From positions 248,001 to 312,000 of the forward strand of contig QJPP01007254.1 in the NCBI GenBank assembly GCA_003996215.1: a DNA stretch of 64,000 nucleotides, in the 5' to 3' direction. Below are positions 24,801-34,585 of this stretch, one piece after another. The stretch comes from Jaltomata sinuosa (taxonomy: Eukaryota > Streptophyta > Magnoliopsida > Solanales > Solanaceae). The notes under the pieces are model-generated. The model made no database searches. It was not told the origin of the DNA and saw nothing but the letters and a program-made list of their open reading frames with translations. Position 1 is the first letter of the stretch. Each line of letters starts with the position of its first letter. A program made the translations under genes and the position numbers.

Positions 24801-25011
24801 TCTTGTAACGACTTAGACTAGAATCTAGGGAGGGTATATGTATTTTAAAAGAGGTTTTTCCCATTATTTTATAAATATTTTCATGTGATAAAATAGTTAT
24901 TTATGGTTCTACTTTATTTTCTGCATTACCTATTGGATCGGGTGGTAAGGGCTCTCCTATCTAGGTAGATTAGAGTAGGTGTTCGCACGGCCCGGTAGTT
25001 AGATCGTGATA
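21868..25011 (+). repeat. LARD LTR, copy 3 (right)
   Basis: It begins TGTAATGACC and ends CGTGATA, the final CA having changed to TA. It contains a reduced CGCTATAGCGG cluster (22210-22325), five GGTACC units (23257-23441) and seven GTGACTTGGGAAGTC units (24260-24445). Past 25011 the Copia RT sequence resumes. Confidence 0.85.
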
Positions 25012-25016
25012 TAAAT
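25012..25016. repeat. Target site duplication, right copy (TAAAT)
   Basis: It matches TAAAC at 5432-5436 except for the last base. The Copia RT frame reads HKTPQDL across this flank on the minus strand. Confidence 0.75.
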
Positions 25017-25860
25017 CTTGAGGAGTTTTATGAATTCTGATCTCTAAGATTACGTCAGCAACTCCTAAGTCTTTTATATCAAATTTGCTAGCCAGTATAC
25101 GCTTAGTAGCATTTATGTCAGAAATGTCTCTACTTATGATCAACATACTATCAACATACAAACAAGCAATGACTTTATGATTCGGAATGTATTTGATGTA
25201 CACACGTATATCACACTCATTAATCTTAAATTCATTTGCCAAAATTGTTTGGTCAAATTTTACATGTCATTGTTTGGGTGCTTATTTTAGTCTATAAAGT
25301 GACTTAACAAGTTTGCACACTTTTCTTTCTTTATCAGGAAATACAAAACCCTCAGGTTATTCCATGTAAATTTCTTCATTCAAAAAAGCTATTTTCACAT
25401 CCATTTTGATGGATTTCAAGACCATATACAGTCGTCAATGCAACTAACATCCGAATAGATGTTATTTTTGTTACTGATGAATATGTGTCAAAATAATCAA
25501 GGCCTTATTTTGTGTGTAACCTTTAACAATAAGTCTTGCCTTATATTTGTCAATAGTTCCATCAGCTTTTATTTTTTTTTTAAAGATCTATTTGGAATCT
25601 AAAGGTTTATTTTTAGGAGGAAGATCAATCAATTCCCAAGTATGGCTGCTTAAGATTGATTCAATTTCACTATTGATAGCTTCTTTCCAAAATGATGACC
25701 CCAAAAGATATAACTTCTTTAAACATTTGAGGCTCATTTTCAAGAAGAAAAGTCACAAAATCTGGTCCAAAGGATGTAGATGTCCTTTGACGTTTAGCAC
25801 GTCTTTGATCCTCTTCATTCAGTGCATTTTTGTTTGATTTTTTCGAGGTCGTTTAGATCT
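25017..25860 (-). pseudogene. Copia pol: reverse transcriptase, N-terminal and palm part
   Basis: On the minus strand the frame ends ACLYVDSMLIIS, where the usual catalytic YVDD motif has become YVDS. SKFDIKDLGVADVILEIRIH and KTPQDL follow, after which the nested array cuts the gene. The rest of the domain is at 4605-5431. The portion further upstream (25250-25860) is recognisable only in broken pieces. In an intact element this enzyme copies element RNA into DNA in the cytoplasmic particle. Loss of the second catalytic Asp and the 19.6 kb insertion both inactivate it. Confidence 0.82.
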
Positions 25861-26910
25861 TTCGCTTGACAATTAACTATTCATCTTATACGGATAAATG
25901 TTTTCAATAAATTTAGCATTGTCTGATTCTATTACCGTATTATCATGAATATCAAAATATTCAGATTTGTGAATCAAAAATTAACATGCTTTATTGTTTG
26001 TAGCATATCCAATAAAAATACAATCCACAGTCTTTGTTCTTATCTTGACCCTCTTTGGTTTAGGAACTTGGACTTTGGCTAAGCGCCTCCACATTTTGAA
26101 ATATTTCAAATTAGATTTTTTTATTTTTATTTCTCATATGGAATAGATTGTATTTTGCTGTGAGCACTCTATTAAGTATTTTATTTGCTATAAGGATAGC
26201 TTCCTCCACAATCTTTGCGGTAAATCAAAACTTATTGATAAGGCATTCATCATTTTCTTTAATGTTTGGTTTTTCTTTTTTGCAACTCCATTAGATTGAG
26301 GTGTGTAAGGGACAGTAGTTTGATGGACAATTCTATTTTTCAAATATATTACTTCAAAAGGAGATTCATACTCTCTCCACCTCTATCACTCTTTATCATT
26401 TTGATATTTTTGTTCAACTGATTATCAACTTCAGTTTTGTATTGCTTAAATGCTTCAATTACTTCATCTTTACTGTCAAGCAAATAAATATAACAATATC
26501 GAGTACAATTATCAATGAAGGTTATGAAATACCTTTTTCTCACCGCGAGATGGTATTGACTTCATATCACAGATATCTGTGTGAACTATGTCTAAAGAAT
26601 TTGAATTCCTTCAACAAACTTATAAGGATGTTTGAAAATTTTTAATTCAACACTAATTTGACATTATGATTTATTGCACTCAAATTTAGGCAATACTTCT
26701 AAACTAAACAGTTTTTCCAAGAATTTATAATTGACATGTCCTAAACGAACATGTCATAAATCATTTGACTCAATCAAGTAAGAAGAAATTTAACTTTTAT
26801 TCATTTCAACAGTCATTACATTGAGTTTGAAAAGGCCCTCAGTTAGATAACCTTTTCCTACATACATTTTATTCTTATTAACTACTACTTTATCGAAAAT
26901 AAAAATATAC
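25861..26910 (-). pseudogene. Copia integrase (DDE core fragment)
   Basis: The clearest part (26349-26543, minus) reads KRYFITFIDNCTRYCYIYLL, then EAFKQYKTEVDNQLNKNIKM and IKSDRGGES. These contain the first two catalytic Asp residues of the DDE triad: the D of FID and the D of KSDRGGE. The downstream part with the catalytic Glu and the GKTPYE-type region lies in several frames with stops (25861-26340). The HHCC zinc-binding region should lie at about 26580-26900 but is badly decayed. Integrase inserts the DNA copy into the host genome. Confidence 0.78.
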
Positions 26911-27175
26911 TTGAATCAGTTCTTAGCAAGAAGTGATGTTGAGACCAAGTTCTTCCACAAATCAGGAACATGAAGGACAGTGTTTAGAGTCACAATCTTG
27001 CCGGATGTCATTTTTAAGCATATCTTGCATGTTCTTTCAACCTTTACTGTAGCAGAATTTTCCATGAAGATGGTCTCATTGGGTTTAGTGAGAGCATAGG
27101 ATGCAAATAGTTCCTTATTGACACACACATGATGGGTGGCACCGAAATCTATCCACTATTCTCTTGAGTTGCCAA
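26911..27175 (-). pseudogene. Copia protease region
   Basis: The minus strand translates as WIDFGATHHVCVNKELFASY followed by NETIFMENSATVKVE and KMTSGKIVTLNTVLHVPDLW, then KNLVSTSLLAKN. This is the Copia aspartic protease with the following conserved segment. The catalytic triplet, normally D-S/T-G, reads D-F-G here. An in-frame TAG precedes the tryptophan. The enzyme would cut the Gag-Pol polyprotein. Confidence 0.78.
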
Positions 27176-28118
27176 CCAAGTTGCATTCAGAAAGCATGAG
27201 AGATAAGTCTTCCACTTGTTCAACCATGTTTGCTTGACCCTTGTTCTTGCCTTTCTTTGGAGCCCGACAATTTAAATAGTTATGGCTAGCCTTGCCACAA
27301 TTATAGTAGTTGCCTTTGAACATTTTCTTTGACGGATTATTCTTTGGTCCAGACGGTTTCTTTTTTTTCTTGTTTGTTGGTGCTTCAACAATATTTACTC
27401 CCGATATTACTGATCTTGCACGAGACTTATTTTCTACAGCCTTGTTATCCTATTCTATCCTTAGATGAATAATCAAATCTTCAAGAGTCATTTCCTTGCG
27501 CTTATGCTTCAAGTAGTTCTTAAAGTCCCTCCATGAAGGAGACAACTTTTCAATGAAGGCTGCTACTTAAAAGGCTTCATTTGTTACCATACCTTTCGCA
27601 AGGAGATTATGAACTATGACTTGTAGTTCTTGGACTTGTGACATGACCGTCTTGCTGTTAACCATTTTAAAGTCCAAGAATTTTGCAGCCATGAAATTAT
27701 TTAGTCCGGCATTCTCAGTTTTGTATTTCTTCTCAAGAGCATTACACAACGTTTTCGAAGTTTTACAAACATTGAAGATATTGTACAAGCCATCATCTAA
27801 GCCATTGAGTATGTAGTTCTTGCATACAAATTCTGAGTATTTTTAAGCTTCAGTAACCACAAACTTTTTTTTATCTGGTGTTTCTTCAGTCAACACAGGA
27901 ACGTCCTCACTGATGAAGCATTGTAGGCTTAGAGTTATGACATAGAAGAACATCTTCTGATATCATCTCTTGAAGTTGATATCCAAAAAATAATTTGGCT
28001 TTTCTGTCGTAGCCATTGCAGGTGCAACAGTTGTACTACTTGATGACGTGATAGTTGTTGCCGCTAGGGCAGCACTAATTACAACAGAATTATTTTGGTA
28101 TTTTATTTCATTCGTCAT
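27176..28118 (-). pseudogene. Copia gag (UBN2-type) with zinc knuckle
   Basis: The start codon is read at 28118 (MTNEIKYQNNSVVISAALAA), followed by a Ser/Thr-rich segment and ATTEKPNYF. In-frame stops then appear. The core continues with YNIFNVCKTSKTLCNALEKK, KFLDFKMVNSKTVMSQVQEL and QVIVHNLLAKGMVTNEAF. SPSWRDFKNYLKHKRKEMTL follows, typical of the plant Copia UBN2 gag domain. The zinc knuckle at about 27280-27325 reads YYNCGKASHNYLNC, with the first Cys changed to Tyr. Gag would form the virus-like particle. The gene is broken by several stops and cannot give a full protein. Confidence 0.82.
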
Positions 28119-28370
28119 TTTTCTATCATAAATTTGACAAACAACTTAGTATAACAAAATACTAACAATAAAGAATTTATCTTTCTTCAAACTTGTTTTT
28201 AGTTAATGATGAAGTCTTTATATTCTTCGAATCGTTCAACAGAATGAACTCTAAGTTATGAGGAAGTTTTTATATTCTTCAAATCACAACGAAGATTCAA
28301 ACGACGTAGAAAACCAAAAGGTTTTAATCTTCAGAAATCAAATATAGATTTACAATAATTTTCTTAAAAT
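28119..28370 (-). other. Copia leader between 5' LTR and gag
   Basis: This is about 250 bases of leader. I could not identify a convincing primer binding site directly after the LTR, so either it has mutated or the LTR edge is off by a few bases. Confidence 0.5.
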
Positions 28371-29308
28371 TATTATTTGGGTGATAAATAAAATCTGTAT
28401 TTAAAACCAAGTAGAAACAAGATCATAAACTATTTCATAAAATAGTAAAGAAAAGAGATGAAGGAGAAAACCGAGCCAACTGAATACACAGTGTGTTCTT
28501 AAGGAAATTATTCCCCTAAAGTACCCGAGGTTGATGGAATATATCCTCCCAGGATAGAACGATTTAACATCAACAGAATAGAGGTACCTCAAATTCTGTT
28601 GAACAACGAACCTCTCAATGGTAGTAAATCACACTTGATAGAAGAAGAAGAAATGTAGAAGTACACTTATGTTTCTTGTACTCAAATTTCGTGCTTTATA
28701 TCTGAGGAAGAATCAAATATTTATAGCCAAAAAGCATTGTTTCAAAAAGGAAGCAAATGTTTAGAAAATTTACACTGTTTTGGATACGTGGAGACCACAT
28801 GCGTTTCGCACATGAGGACTTGCGGCTCTCAAGTCCCGTCATAGACGCAATTCAGTGACACTACCAAAACTGGCATTGGAACATGCATTTCGCAAGTGAC
28901 AACTTGTGAATCGCATGTCCAAAATAGTAAGTCGAAGGGACGTGCCCTTTTGACTTGCGATTCGTGTGCGTTTTGCATGTACCGACATGCATCTAGCACA
29001 TGGAGAATAGGTCAGAATTTTGACTTAAACAATTAAGGTTAAATAAACTTGGTCCAAAAAGATAATCGCTCGGTCTTTAAGAAATCCAAAGCCGAAGTTG
29101 AGCCAAGCAACGATGACGGCGCGAGACTTGTCTTCTTCTCAACCCTTTAAGACAAGGAGGAAGGGTTTCTTAATATAAACACAATAAAGTTTCTTTCCAC
29201 TACCAATGTGGTACAAATTCTTCTTTCCAAAAGAAAATAGAAGATTTCATTATTCCTCCAATTTTATTCCCACTATTTTCCATTCACTTTTCATAATTAA
29301 CCCCAATA
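28371..29308 (-). repeat. Copia 5' LTR
   Basis: It matches 3034-4046 along its length, with its outer end at CCCCAATA (29308) followed by the target duplication TAACA. It holds palindromic words such as GACTTGCGGCTCTCAAGTC near 28827. It lacks part of the 3541-3620 segment of the other LTR. Confidence 0.88.
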
Positions 29309-29313
29309 TAACA

Positions 29314-29585
29314 ATCAAATCAAAATACTATGCAGAAATATTTATAGATTCAGAAATGTTAAGTAAATAATTACTAAAAGATTGATCAACAAAAATATGA
29401 TATGATACATATACTTCTTGCATTCTGATTTTAGAATGTCAAATAGGAAAATCAAAATCACCCTATAAAGTTTAAAGATGATAATATCCTTTAATAAGTA
29501 TGTAAATTACTATATTAACTGATAGACAAACCTCTTAGTTGCTACTACAAGTTTAGATAATTTGAAAAGTTAGATTGAATAACTG
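29314..29585. other. AT-rich flank, no gene seen
   Basis: This is a short unique-looking AT-rich segment between the Copia element and the RTE LINE. Nothing in it is recognisable. Confidence 0.5.
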
Positions 29586-30404
29586 CAACAATATACCCAA
29601 TATATTCTCACAAAGTGGAGTCTGGAGAGGGTAGAGTATACGCAGTCTGTATCACTACCTCAAAGATAAGGTAGAGAGGTTATTTTCAATAGACCCTCGG
29701 CTCAAGACCGAGACATAGTAAAAGAAAAGGAAACAGTAGGAAGAAATAAACTAACAGATAGTAACAGAAACAAGACTATTACAAAATAATACTACAGTCG
29801 ATCTACCCGAGATCACAAACATCAGGAAAACTCTAAGAACAAGATAGTACAAGTGTAGCCCTACGGTTACGGGCACATGCAACAAAATAAAGCACTCCTA
29901 GCATGGAGGCACACCTATATACTAATCCTCTTCGCGTCCTCCACACCTTCCTATCTAGGGTCATGTCCTCAGTAAGCTGTAACTTCATGTCATGTCTAAT
30001 AACCTCCCTCCAATACTTCTTCAGTCTACCTCTACCTCGCTTGAAACCATCCATAGCCAACCTCTCACACCTCCGCACTAGGCAATCCGTGCTCCTCCTC
30101 ATACATGCTCGAACCATCTCAACCTCGCTTTCCGCATTTTGACGTCCACTGAAGTCACTCCCACCTTGTCTTGGATAACCTCATTTCTAATTCTATCTCT
30201 CTTACTAAACTCACACATCCATCGCAACATCCTGATCATCTCTGCCACCTTCATCTTTTGGATATGGGAGTTCTTGATTGGCCAACACTCTGCCCAATAC
30301 AACATAACTGGTCTAACCGCCACACTGTAGAACTTGCCTTTAAGTTTATGAGGCACCTTCTTATCACACAAGACTCCGGATGCGAGCTTCCTGCATACTT
30401 TTAA
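29586..30404 (-). mobile_element. 5'-truncated RTE-type LINE
   Basis: On the minus strand the end of a reverse-transcriptase protein is followed by a 3' UTR (29586-29830). That UTR contains the GAGGGTCTATTGAAAATAAC and ACCTTATCTTTGAGGTAGTG segments known from RTE-like LINEs of Solanaceae. The element is cut off at about 30404, typical of incomplete reverse transcription. The DNA to its right (AAGATCACAAGATTCAAAAG) resembles half of a Stowaway MITE. Confidence 0.8.
29833..30371 (-). pseudogene. RTE LINE reverse-transcriptase C-terminus
   Basis: The first piece (30371 to 30099, minus) reads KLKGKFYSVAVRPVMLYWAE, then CWPIKNSHIQKMKVAEMIRM, LRWMCEFSKRDRIRNEVIQD and KMRKARLRWFEHV. After a frame change the second piece gives VRRCERLAMDGFKRGRGRLK and YWREVIRHDMKLQLTEDMTL. 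Both are the hallmark C-terminal region of plant RTE reverse transcriptases. The palm with the catalytic YADD is missing because of 5' truncation. The frameshift near 30100-30117 and extra bases in the motif show it is a pseudogene. Confidence 0.85.
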
Positions 30405-30796
30405 TTTAAGATCACAAGATTCAAAAGTTTTATTTACTTGATTTTTTTAATTATATTCAAATATAATTTTAATTTTCAAATATCATTTACAACTTGAAAT
30501 AAAAACTCCCTTCGTCAATATTTACTTGTCCAATATTGACTTGATGCATCCCTTAAAGAACAATAAATAGAATGATAATTTTACCATATTCCAAAATATA
30601 ATAAATTTAATGTTTTAGAATATAATGGATATAATATAATAAACTATTTCTTTATTATTAAAATTGAACAAATAAAACTGTAAAGTGAACTTTAAAATTA
30701 AATTTTGAGATAAATTTATATTTCATTAGATTTGATTACGTATAAATTTTATTTTAAATATATCATTTTATCACATTCACCTCTCAAATAAATTAA
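30405..30796. other. AT-rich DNA with MITE remnant
   Basis: About 30405-30450 resembles the right half of a Stowaway MITE. The rest is AT-rich with no gene. Confidence 0.45.
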
Positions 30797-30907
30797 ATTA
30801 CTTCCAAAATATAATTAGTCTATAAATAAAATAATTACTTCCAAAATATAATTAGTCTATAAATAAAATAATTACTTCCAAAATATAATTAGTCTATAAA
30901 TAAAATA
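30797..30907. repeat. 37 bp tandem repeat, three copies
   Basis: The unit ATTACTTCCAAAATATAATT + AGTCTATAAATAAAATA repeats at 30797, 30834 and 30871 without visible differences. Confidence 0.92.
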
Positions 30908-31633
30908 ATCCCTTATTTTATAAATATTAAAAAGAGACTTAAGCATTATTAAATTTAACTAAAAGTCAAAATGAAGGGGCAATTAAATAAACATGACAAT
31001 AATGGCTTAAATAAATGGTGGTGGGGCCCACTTTAAAGAGATAAAGTACATCTGCAGTACTTTTTGGGCCATAAAAAAGAAGGCATACCCAATTTAACAT
31101 TGAGTATAACATAGTAAAGCATGAAACCATAAACTTAAAGACTATTAAATGACATTAATATCCTTGAGTTCAATGATAATTTCAATAAGCACACATGTTG
31201 AAGCGGTCTGTGCTTATTGGGGCCCAATACAGCACGGGCTCAATAACATTAATGTTACACTTATAATTTATTTAAGTAAAAATTATAATTTATATAATTA
31301 GTTATAAAATGTAATAATATTTTATCAATAATAGTAAAATAATAATAATAAAAAATTATCTGTTAATGTTATTTAAGTGGGCGTTTGGTCATGAAAATCA
31401 AAAAAATTTACTTTACTTGAAATTTTTGGAGTTGGAGTTGTGTTTGGCCATACCTTTTCAAAAAGACTTTTTAGAATTTAATGTGTTTAAAATAATTAAA
31501 AAGTAAAATAGTAAGATGGGAAAAAGTGGAAATAACCTTTTAGGTGTCTTCACTTTTCCAAAAGTAAAATATTTGGAATAATGTGCATATTTGAATTTAC
31601 TATAATTTTAAAAGTGAGTTAGAAAATAAATTA
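30908..31633. other. Intergenic DNA, partial MITE
   Basis: No gene is seen. From 31380 the sequence GGGCGTTTGGTCATGAAAAT resembles the end of a GCGTTTGG-type MITE like the one at 1471. A second copy of the motif at about 31442 (GTGTTTGGCCATACC) is in the same orientation, so the element is incomplete. Confidence 0.45.
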
Positions 31634-31880
31634 CTCAATCCGTTTTAAAAAAAATGACCTACTTTTCTTTTTAGTTTATTTAAAAAAGAATGACCTCTTT
31701 CTTTTTTTGGCAAAACTTTAATTCTAACTTTTCACATGGCATGTTTCGGATCACAAGATTAAAAAATATTTCCGTACATTTGACATAACTTTAATTTAAG
31801 ACCACTAGATTCAAAAGTGTTCTTTATTTTCTTAAATTTCGTGTCAAGTCAAAATAGGTAATTTTTTTAAAATGGGGGAG
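31634..31880. mobile_element. Stowaway-type MITE
   Basis: The left end is CTCAATCCGTTTTAAAAAAA. The right end, reverse-complemented, reads CTCCCCCATTTTAAAAAAAT. TA flanks both sides (31632-31633 and 31881-31882). The length is 247 bp and there is no coding content. Confidence 0.88.
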
Positions 31881-32960
31881 TATAAATTATATGCAACGGG
31901 CCAAGATAGTATGAGGTGTTCATCACTACTTGTACAAAAAAAGGTGGCTGCAATTTGTGACACGTGTGACCTCAAGAAATATGGGATACAAGGGTAATAG
32001 AATAAAAAGATGGTTTTGTTGTTATTATATTCAACTCCCAATAAAAATAAAGCAAAGATTGTAGCTTTGCCAAGCAAACAGACCATGTGAAATGTCAAAA
32101 ATGCTCAAGAATCACTAAATATTGTCTTTAAGCTAACATGTTGAAGAGCAGCTTGTATTGCCATTTATTAGATATTTGGCATAACTTTAATTAAGATCAC
32201 AAGATTCAAAAGTCTTCTTTATTTTTTTAAATTTCGTGTCAAGTCAAAATATATCATTTTTTTAAAACGGGGAGTATAAATTATATGCAACGGGCCAAGA
32301 TAATATGAGGTATTCATCACTACTTGTACAAAAAAGGTGGCAGCAAAATTTGTGACACGTGTGACCTCAAGAAATATGGGATACAAGGGTAATAGAATAA
32401 AAAGATGGTTTTGTTGTTATTATATTCAACTCCCCATTAAAAAAAAACAAAGACTTTAGCTTTGCCAAGCAAACAGACCATGTGAAATGTCAAAAATGCT
32501 CAAGAATCACTAAATATTGTCTTTAAGCTAACATGTTGAAGAGCAGCTTGTATTGCCATTTATTAGATATTTGACATAACTTTAATTTAAGATCACAAGA
32601 TTCAAAAGTCTTCTTTATTTTTTTAAATTTTGTATCAAGTCAAAATATATCATTTTTTTAAAACGGGGAGTATAAATTATATGCAACGGGCCAAGATAAT
32701 ATGAGGTATTCATCACTACTTGTACAAAAAAGGTGGCTGCAAAATTTGTGACACGTGTGACCTCAAGAAATATGGGATACAAGGGTAATAGAATAAAAAG
32801 ATGGTTTTGTTGTTATTATATTCAACTCCCCATAAAAAAAACAGGCTGTAGCTTTGCCAAGCAAACAGACCATGTGAAATGTCAAAAATGCTCAAGAATC
32901 ACTAAATATTGTCTTTAAGCTAACATGTTGAAGAGCAGCTTGTATTGCCATTTATTAGAT
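31778..32960. repeat. Triplicated ~396 bp unit containing half a MITE
   Basis: Units start at 31778, 32174 and 32569 (spacing 396 and 395). Each begins ATTTGRCATAACTTTAATT, inside the right half of the MITE. It continues through the MITE's right end (GGGGAGTATAAATTATATGC) and about 290 bases of flanking DNA (GACACGTGTGACCTCAAG, CAAGCAAACAGACCATGTG), ending CCATTTATTAGAT. Units 2 and 3 look almost identical; unit 1 is more diverged. The third ends in an extra 15 bp duplication, TGCCATTTATTAGAT (32946-32975). Short frames inside are not coding. Confidence 0.9.
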
Positions 32961-32982
32961 TGCCATTTATTAGATAGTAAAG

Positions 32983-33895
32983 TAATGTGTGTGTGTGGAG
33001 AACAATGTATGTAAATCCTTGACATATAGTTAGAATACAATTCTCAATATTGTTTTCACAAAATTAAGCATTTAACATATGAATTTAATCCTAACATGAG
33101 CCTACCATATTACCTTGCCTTTATAACTAAAGGGGATAAGCAGGTAGCTAGTTGATGTGGCCTGCTTAGATATTTTCTTTTATAATTTGTTTATTTTTTT
33201 AAAAAAAATATGTTATATATTTAAAAATTACGTAAAAAATAGTATAAATTACGATAATTAACAACTTAAAATATTTAAAAGACATGAAAAAATTTGCCTG
33301 CTTGAATATTTTCTTTTATACTTTCTCTGTTTTAGTATGTTTATCTTACTTTTCTTTTTAATCTGTTATATATTTGAAAAATTACGTAAAAGGTACTATA
33401 AATCATAATAATAATGAATTAAAATATTTCAAAAACATAAAAAATTTGATTGACTCTCGAAATTTTATTAATGCCACATAAATTGGGACAGAAGAAAAAG
33501 TACTATAAATAACAAACAATTAACAACTTAAAATATTTAAAATATGTATAGAAAATTTGATTAACTCTCAAAATTGTGTTGATGCCACATAAATTGGGAC
33601 AGAGTGAGTAACATATATATATTATTTGAAAATTACGTAAAAGATATTATAAATGACAATAGCTAACAACTTGAAATATCTAAAAATCATATAAAATAAT
33701 TTGATTGATCATCTAAATTCTAGCACGGACTCCTCTATATCTAGTGTGTGTGTGTGTTGGGGGTGGGGGGTTGGGGGGGGGGGGGGAGAACAATGTATGT
33801 AAATCCTTGTCATATAGTTAGTATACAATTCTCAATATTGTTTTCACAAAATTACACATTTTTACATATTAATTTAATCCTAAAATGAGCCTACC
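32983..33895. repeat. Pair of ~125 bp direct repeats flanking a 630 bp AT-rich spacer
   Basis: The block from TGTGTGTGTG through GAGAACAATGTATGTAAATC and CAATTCTCAATATTGTTTTC to ATGAGCCTACCA is at 32983-33107 and again at 33745-33895. Between them (33160-33735) lie about four degenerate copies of a 120-150 bp repeat with words AATTACGTAAAA, AACAACTTAAAATAT and CACATAAATTGGGACAGA. Confidence 0.8.
33745..33788 (+). repeat. GT microsatellite running into a long guanine run
   Basis: A (GT)n stretch runs into TTGGGGGTGGGGGGTTGGGG and then about ten more G. At least four runs of three or more guanines with loops of one or two bases fit the G-quadruplex pattern. Confidence 0.9.
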
Positions 33896-34549
33896 ACCAA
33901 TAATATGCAAAATCTGGTAGTATCGATATGATAGGTTAGAAGTTACCTATAATTCTAGTACAGTACACCATATTCATGAAACCTAGCATTAATTCAATTA
34001 CTTTGGGGTCCCCCTCATTTTGAAGGTGTGGATAACGTTTTTGTTCACCAATTTTAATCATAGAACTGTTGATCAAAGGAGTGGTTGCCAATAGTTGGTC
34101 AAATGGTAACTTTAATGGAAGTATATGGCTACCAATATAGGTGTCAAATGGGTGGATTGAATTAAAATTGAGCAAATTTAAAATGGACTGAATTAACAAA
34201 TGAGTTGAGGTAAAAACTAGAGGGGCATGGCCCGTGCTCACATTGACATGCTTGTACTGAAATCAATGGATATATACACAATCATTAGAAGTTTTAATGA
34301 AACACGAATGCAACATAGCAGCTCTATTTAACCGTATTTGCAAAAATGATATAAAAGTGGTGTTCTTCCAACAACAATCTAAAGTTCCTAGTTACTTCTA
34401 TTTTTTTCACCATACTTCATGTTGCAAGTCTGACTTAGTATCAACTCACTGTTCAACTCCACAGCTGCTCAAAGCTTCTTGTTAGCTTGTCATGTAGGTT
34501 GGTATTGCATACCATGAAGTCTATTTACATAAGCTACAAGTAGGTTGGT
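33896..34549. other. Intergenic DNA, no gene seen
   Basis: Moderately AT-rich with no recognisable coding frame or element. The phrase GTAGGTTGGTATT occurs at about 34496 and again at 34540. Confidence 0.45.
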
Positions 34550-34585
34550 ATTTTACGTCCATGTTGATTTACATGGACGTAAAAT
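34550..34585. repeat. Perfect 15 bp hairpin with a 6-base loop
   Basis: The arms ATTTTACGTCCATGT (34550-34564) and ACATGGACGTAAAAT (34571-34585) are exact reverse complements around TGATTT. No run of T follows, so it is not an obvious terminator. Its role is unknown. Confidence 0.92.

Larger units (their letters stand above)
5437..25011 (+). mobile_element. Tandem array of a LARD-like LTR retrotransposon: LTR-internal-LTR-internal-LTR
   Basis: Three copies of an LTR of about 3.1 kb alternate with two internal regions (1.8 and 2.3 kb). The LTRs are 5437-8566, 10363-19553 (interrupted) and 21868-25011. Each of the first two ends in GACA and is followed, two bases later, by a Met-tRNA primer site (TGGTATCAGAGC). 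That fixes the orientation as plus and the LTR ends. Neither internal region carries gag, protease, integrase, RT or RNase H motifs in any frame, so the element is non-autonomous, as LARDs are. The outer ends are flanked by TAAAC and TAAAT, and on either side the Copia RT sequence continues. The array therefore entered as one insertion, or was expanded later by unequal recombination. Confidence 0.85.
3034..29308 (-). mobile_element. Ty1/Copia LTR retrotransposon, split by a nested 19.6 kb insertion
   Basis: Two matching LTRs bound the element: 3034-4046 (3' LTR) and 28371-29308 (5' LTR, since the element reads on the minus strand). The identical 5-mer TAACA flanks both outer ends (3029-3033 and 29309-29313), as expected for a target duplication. 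Between the LTRs, read from right to left, come gag, zinc knuckle, protease, integrase, reverse transcriptase and RNase H, which is Copia order (integrase before RT). The reverse transcriptase is interrupted at 5432-25016 by another retrotransposon array, with 5 bp duplicated at that junction. Stop codons and frameshifts occur throughout, so the element is dead. Without the insert it would be about 6.7 kb, normal for Copia. Confidence 0.9.

Noticed and set aside
24580..24864. 94-codon minus-strand frame in LTR copy 3
   Set aside because: The matching positions in LTR copies 1 and 2 carry stops, and it lies in LTR DNA with no domain.
32733..32918. Cys-rich 61-codon frame in the triplicated unit
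   Set aside because: The frame is broken in the other two units by indels, so it is not maintained as protein.
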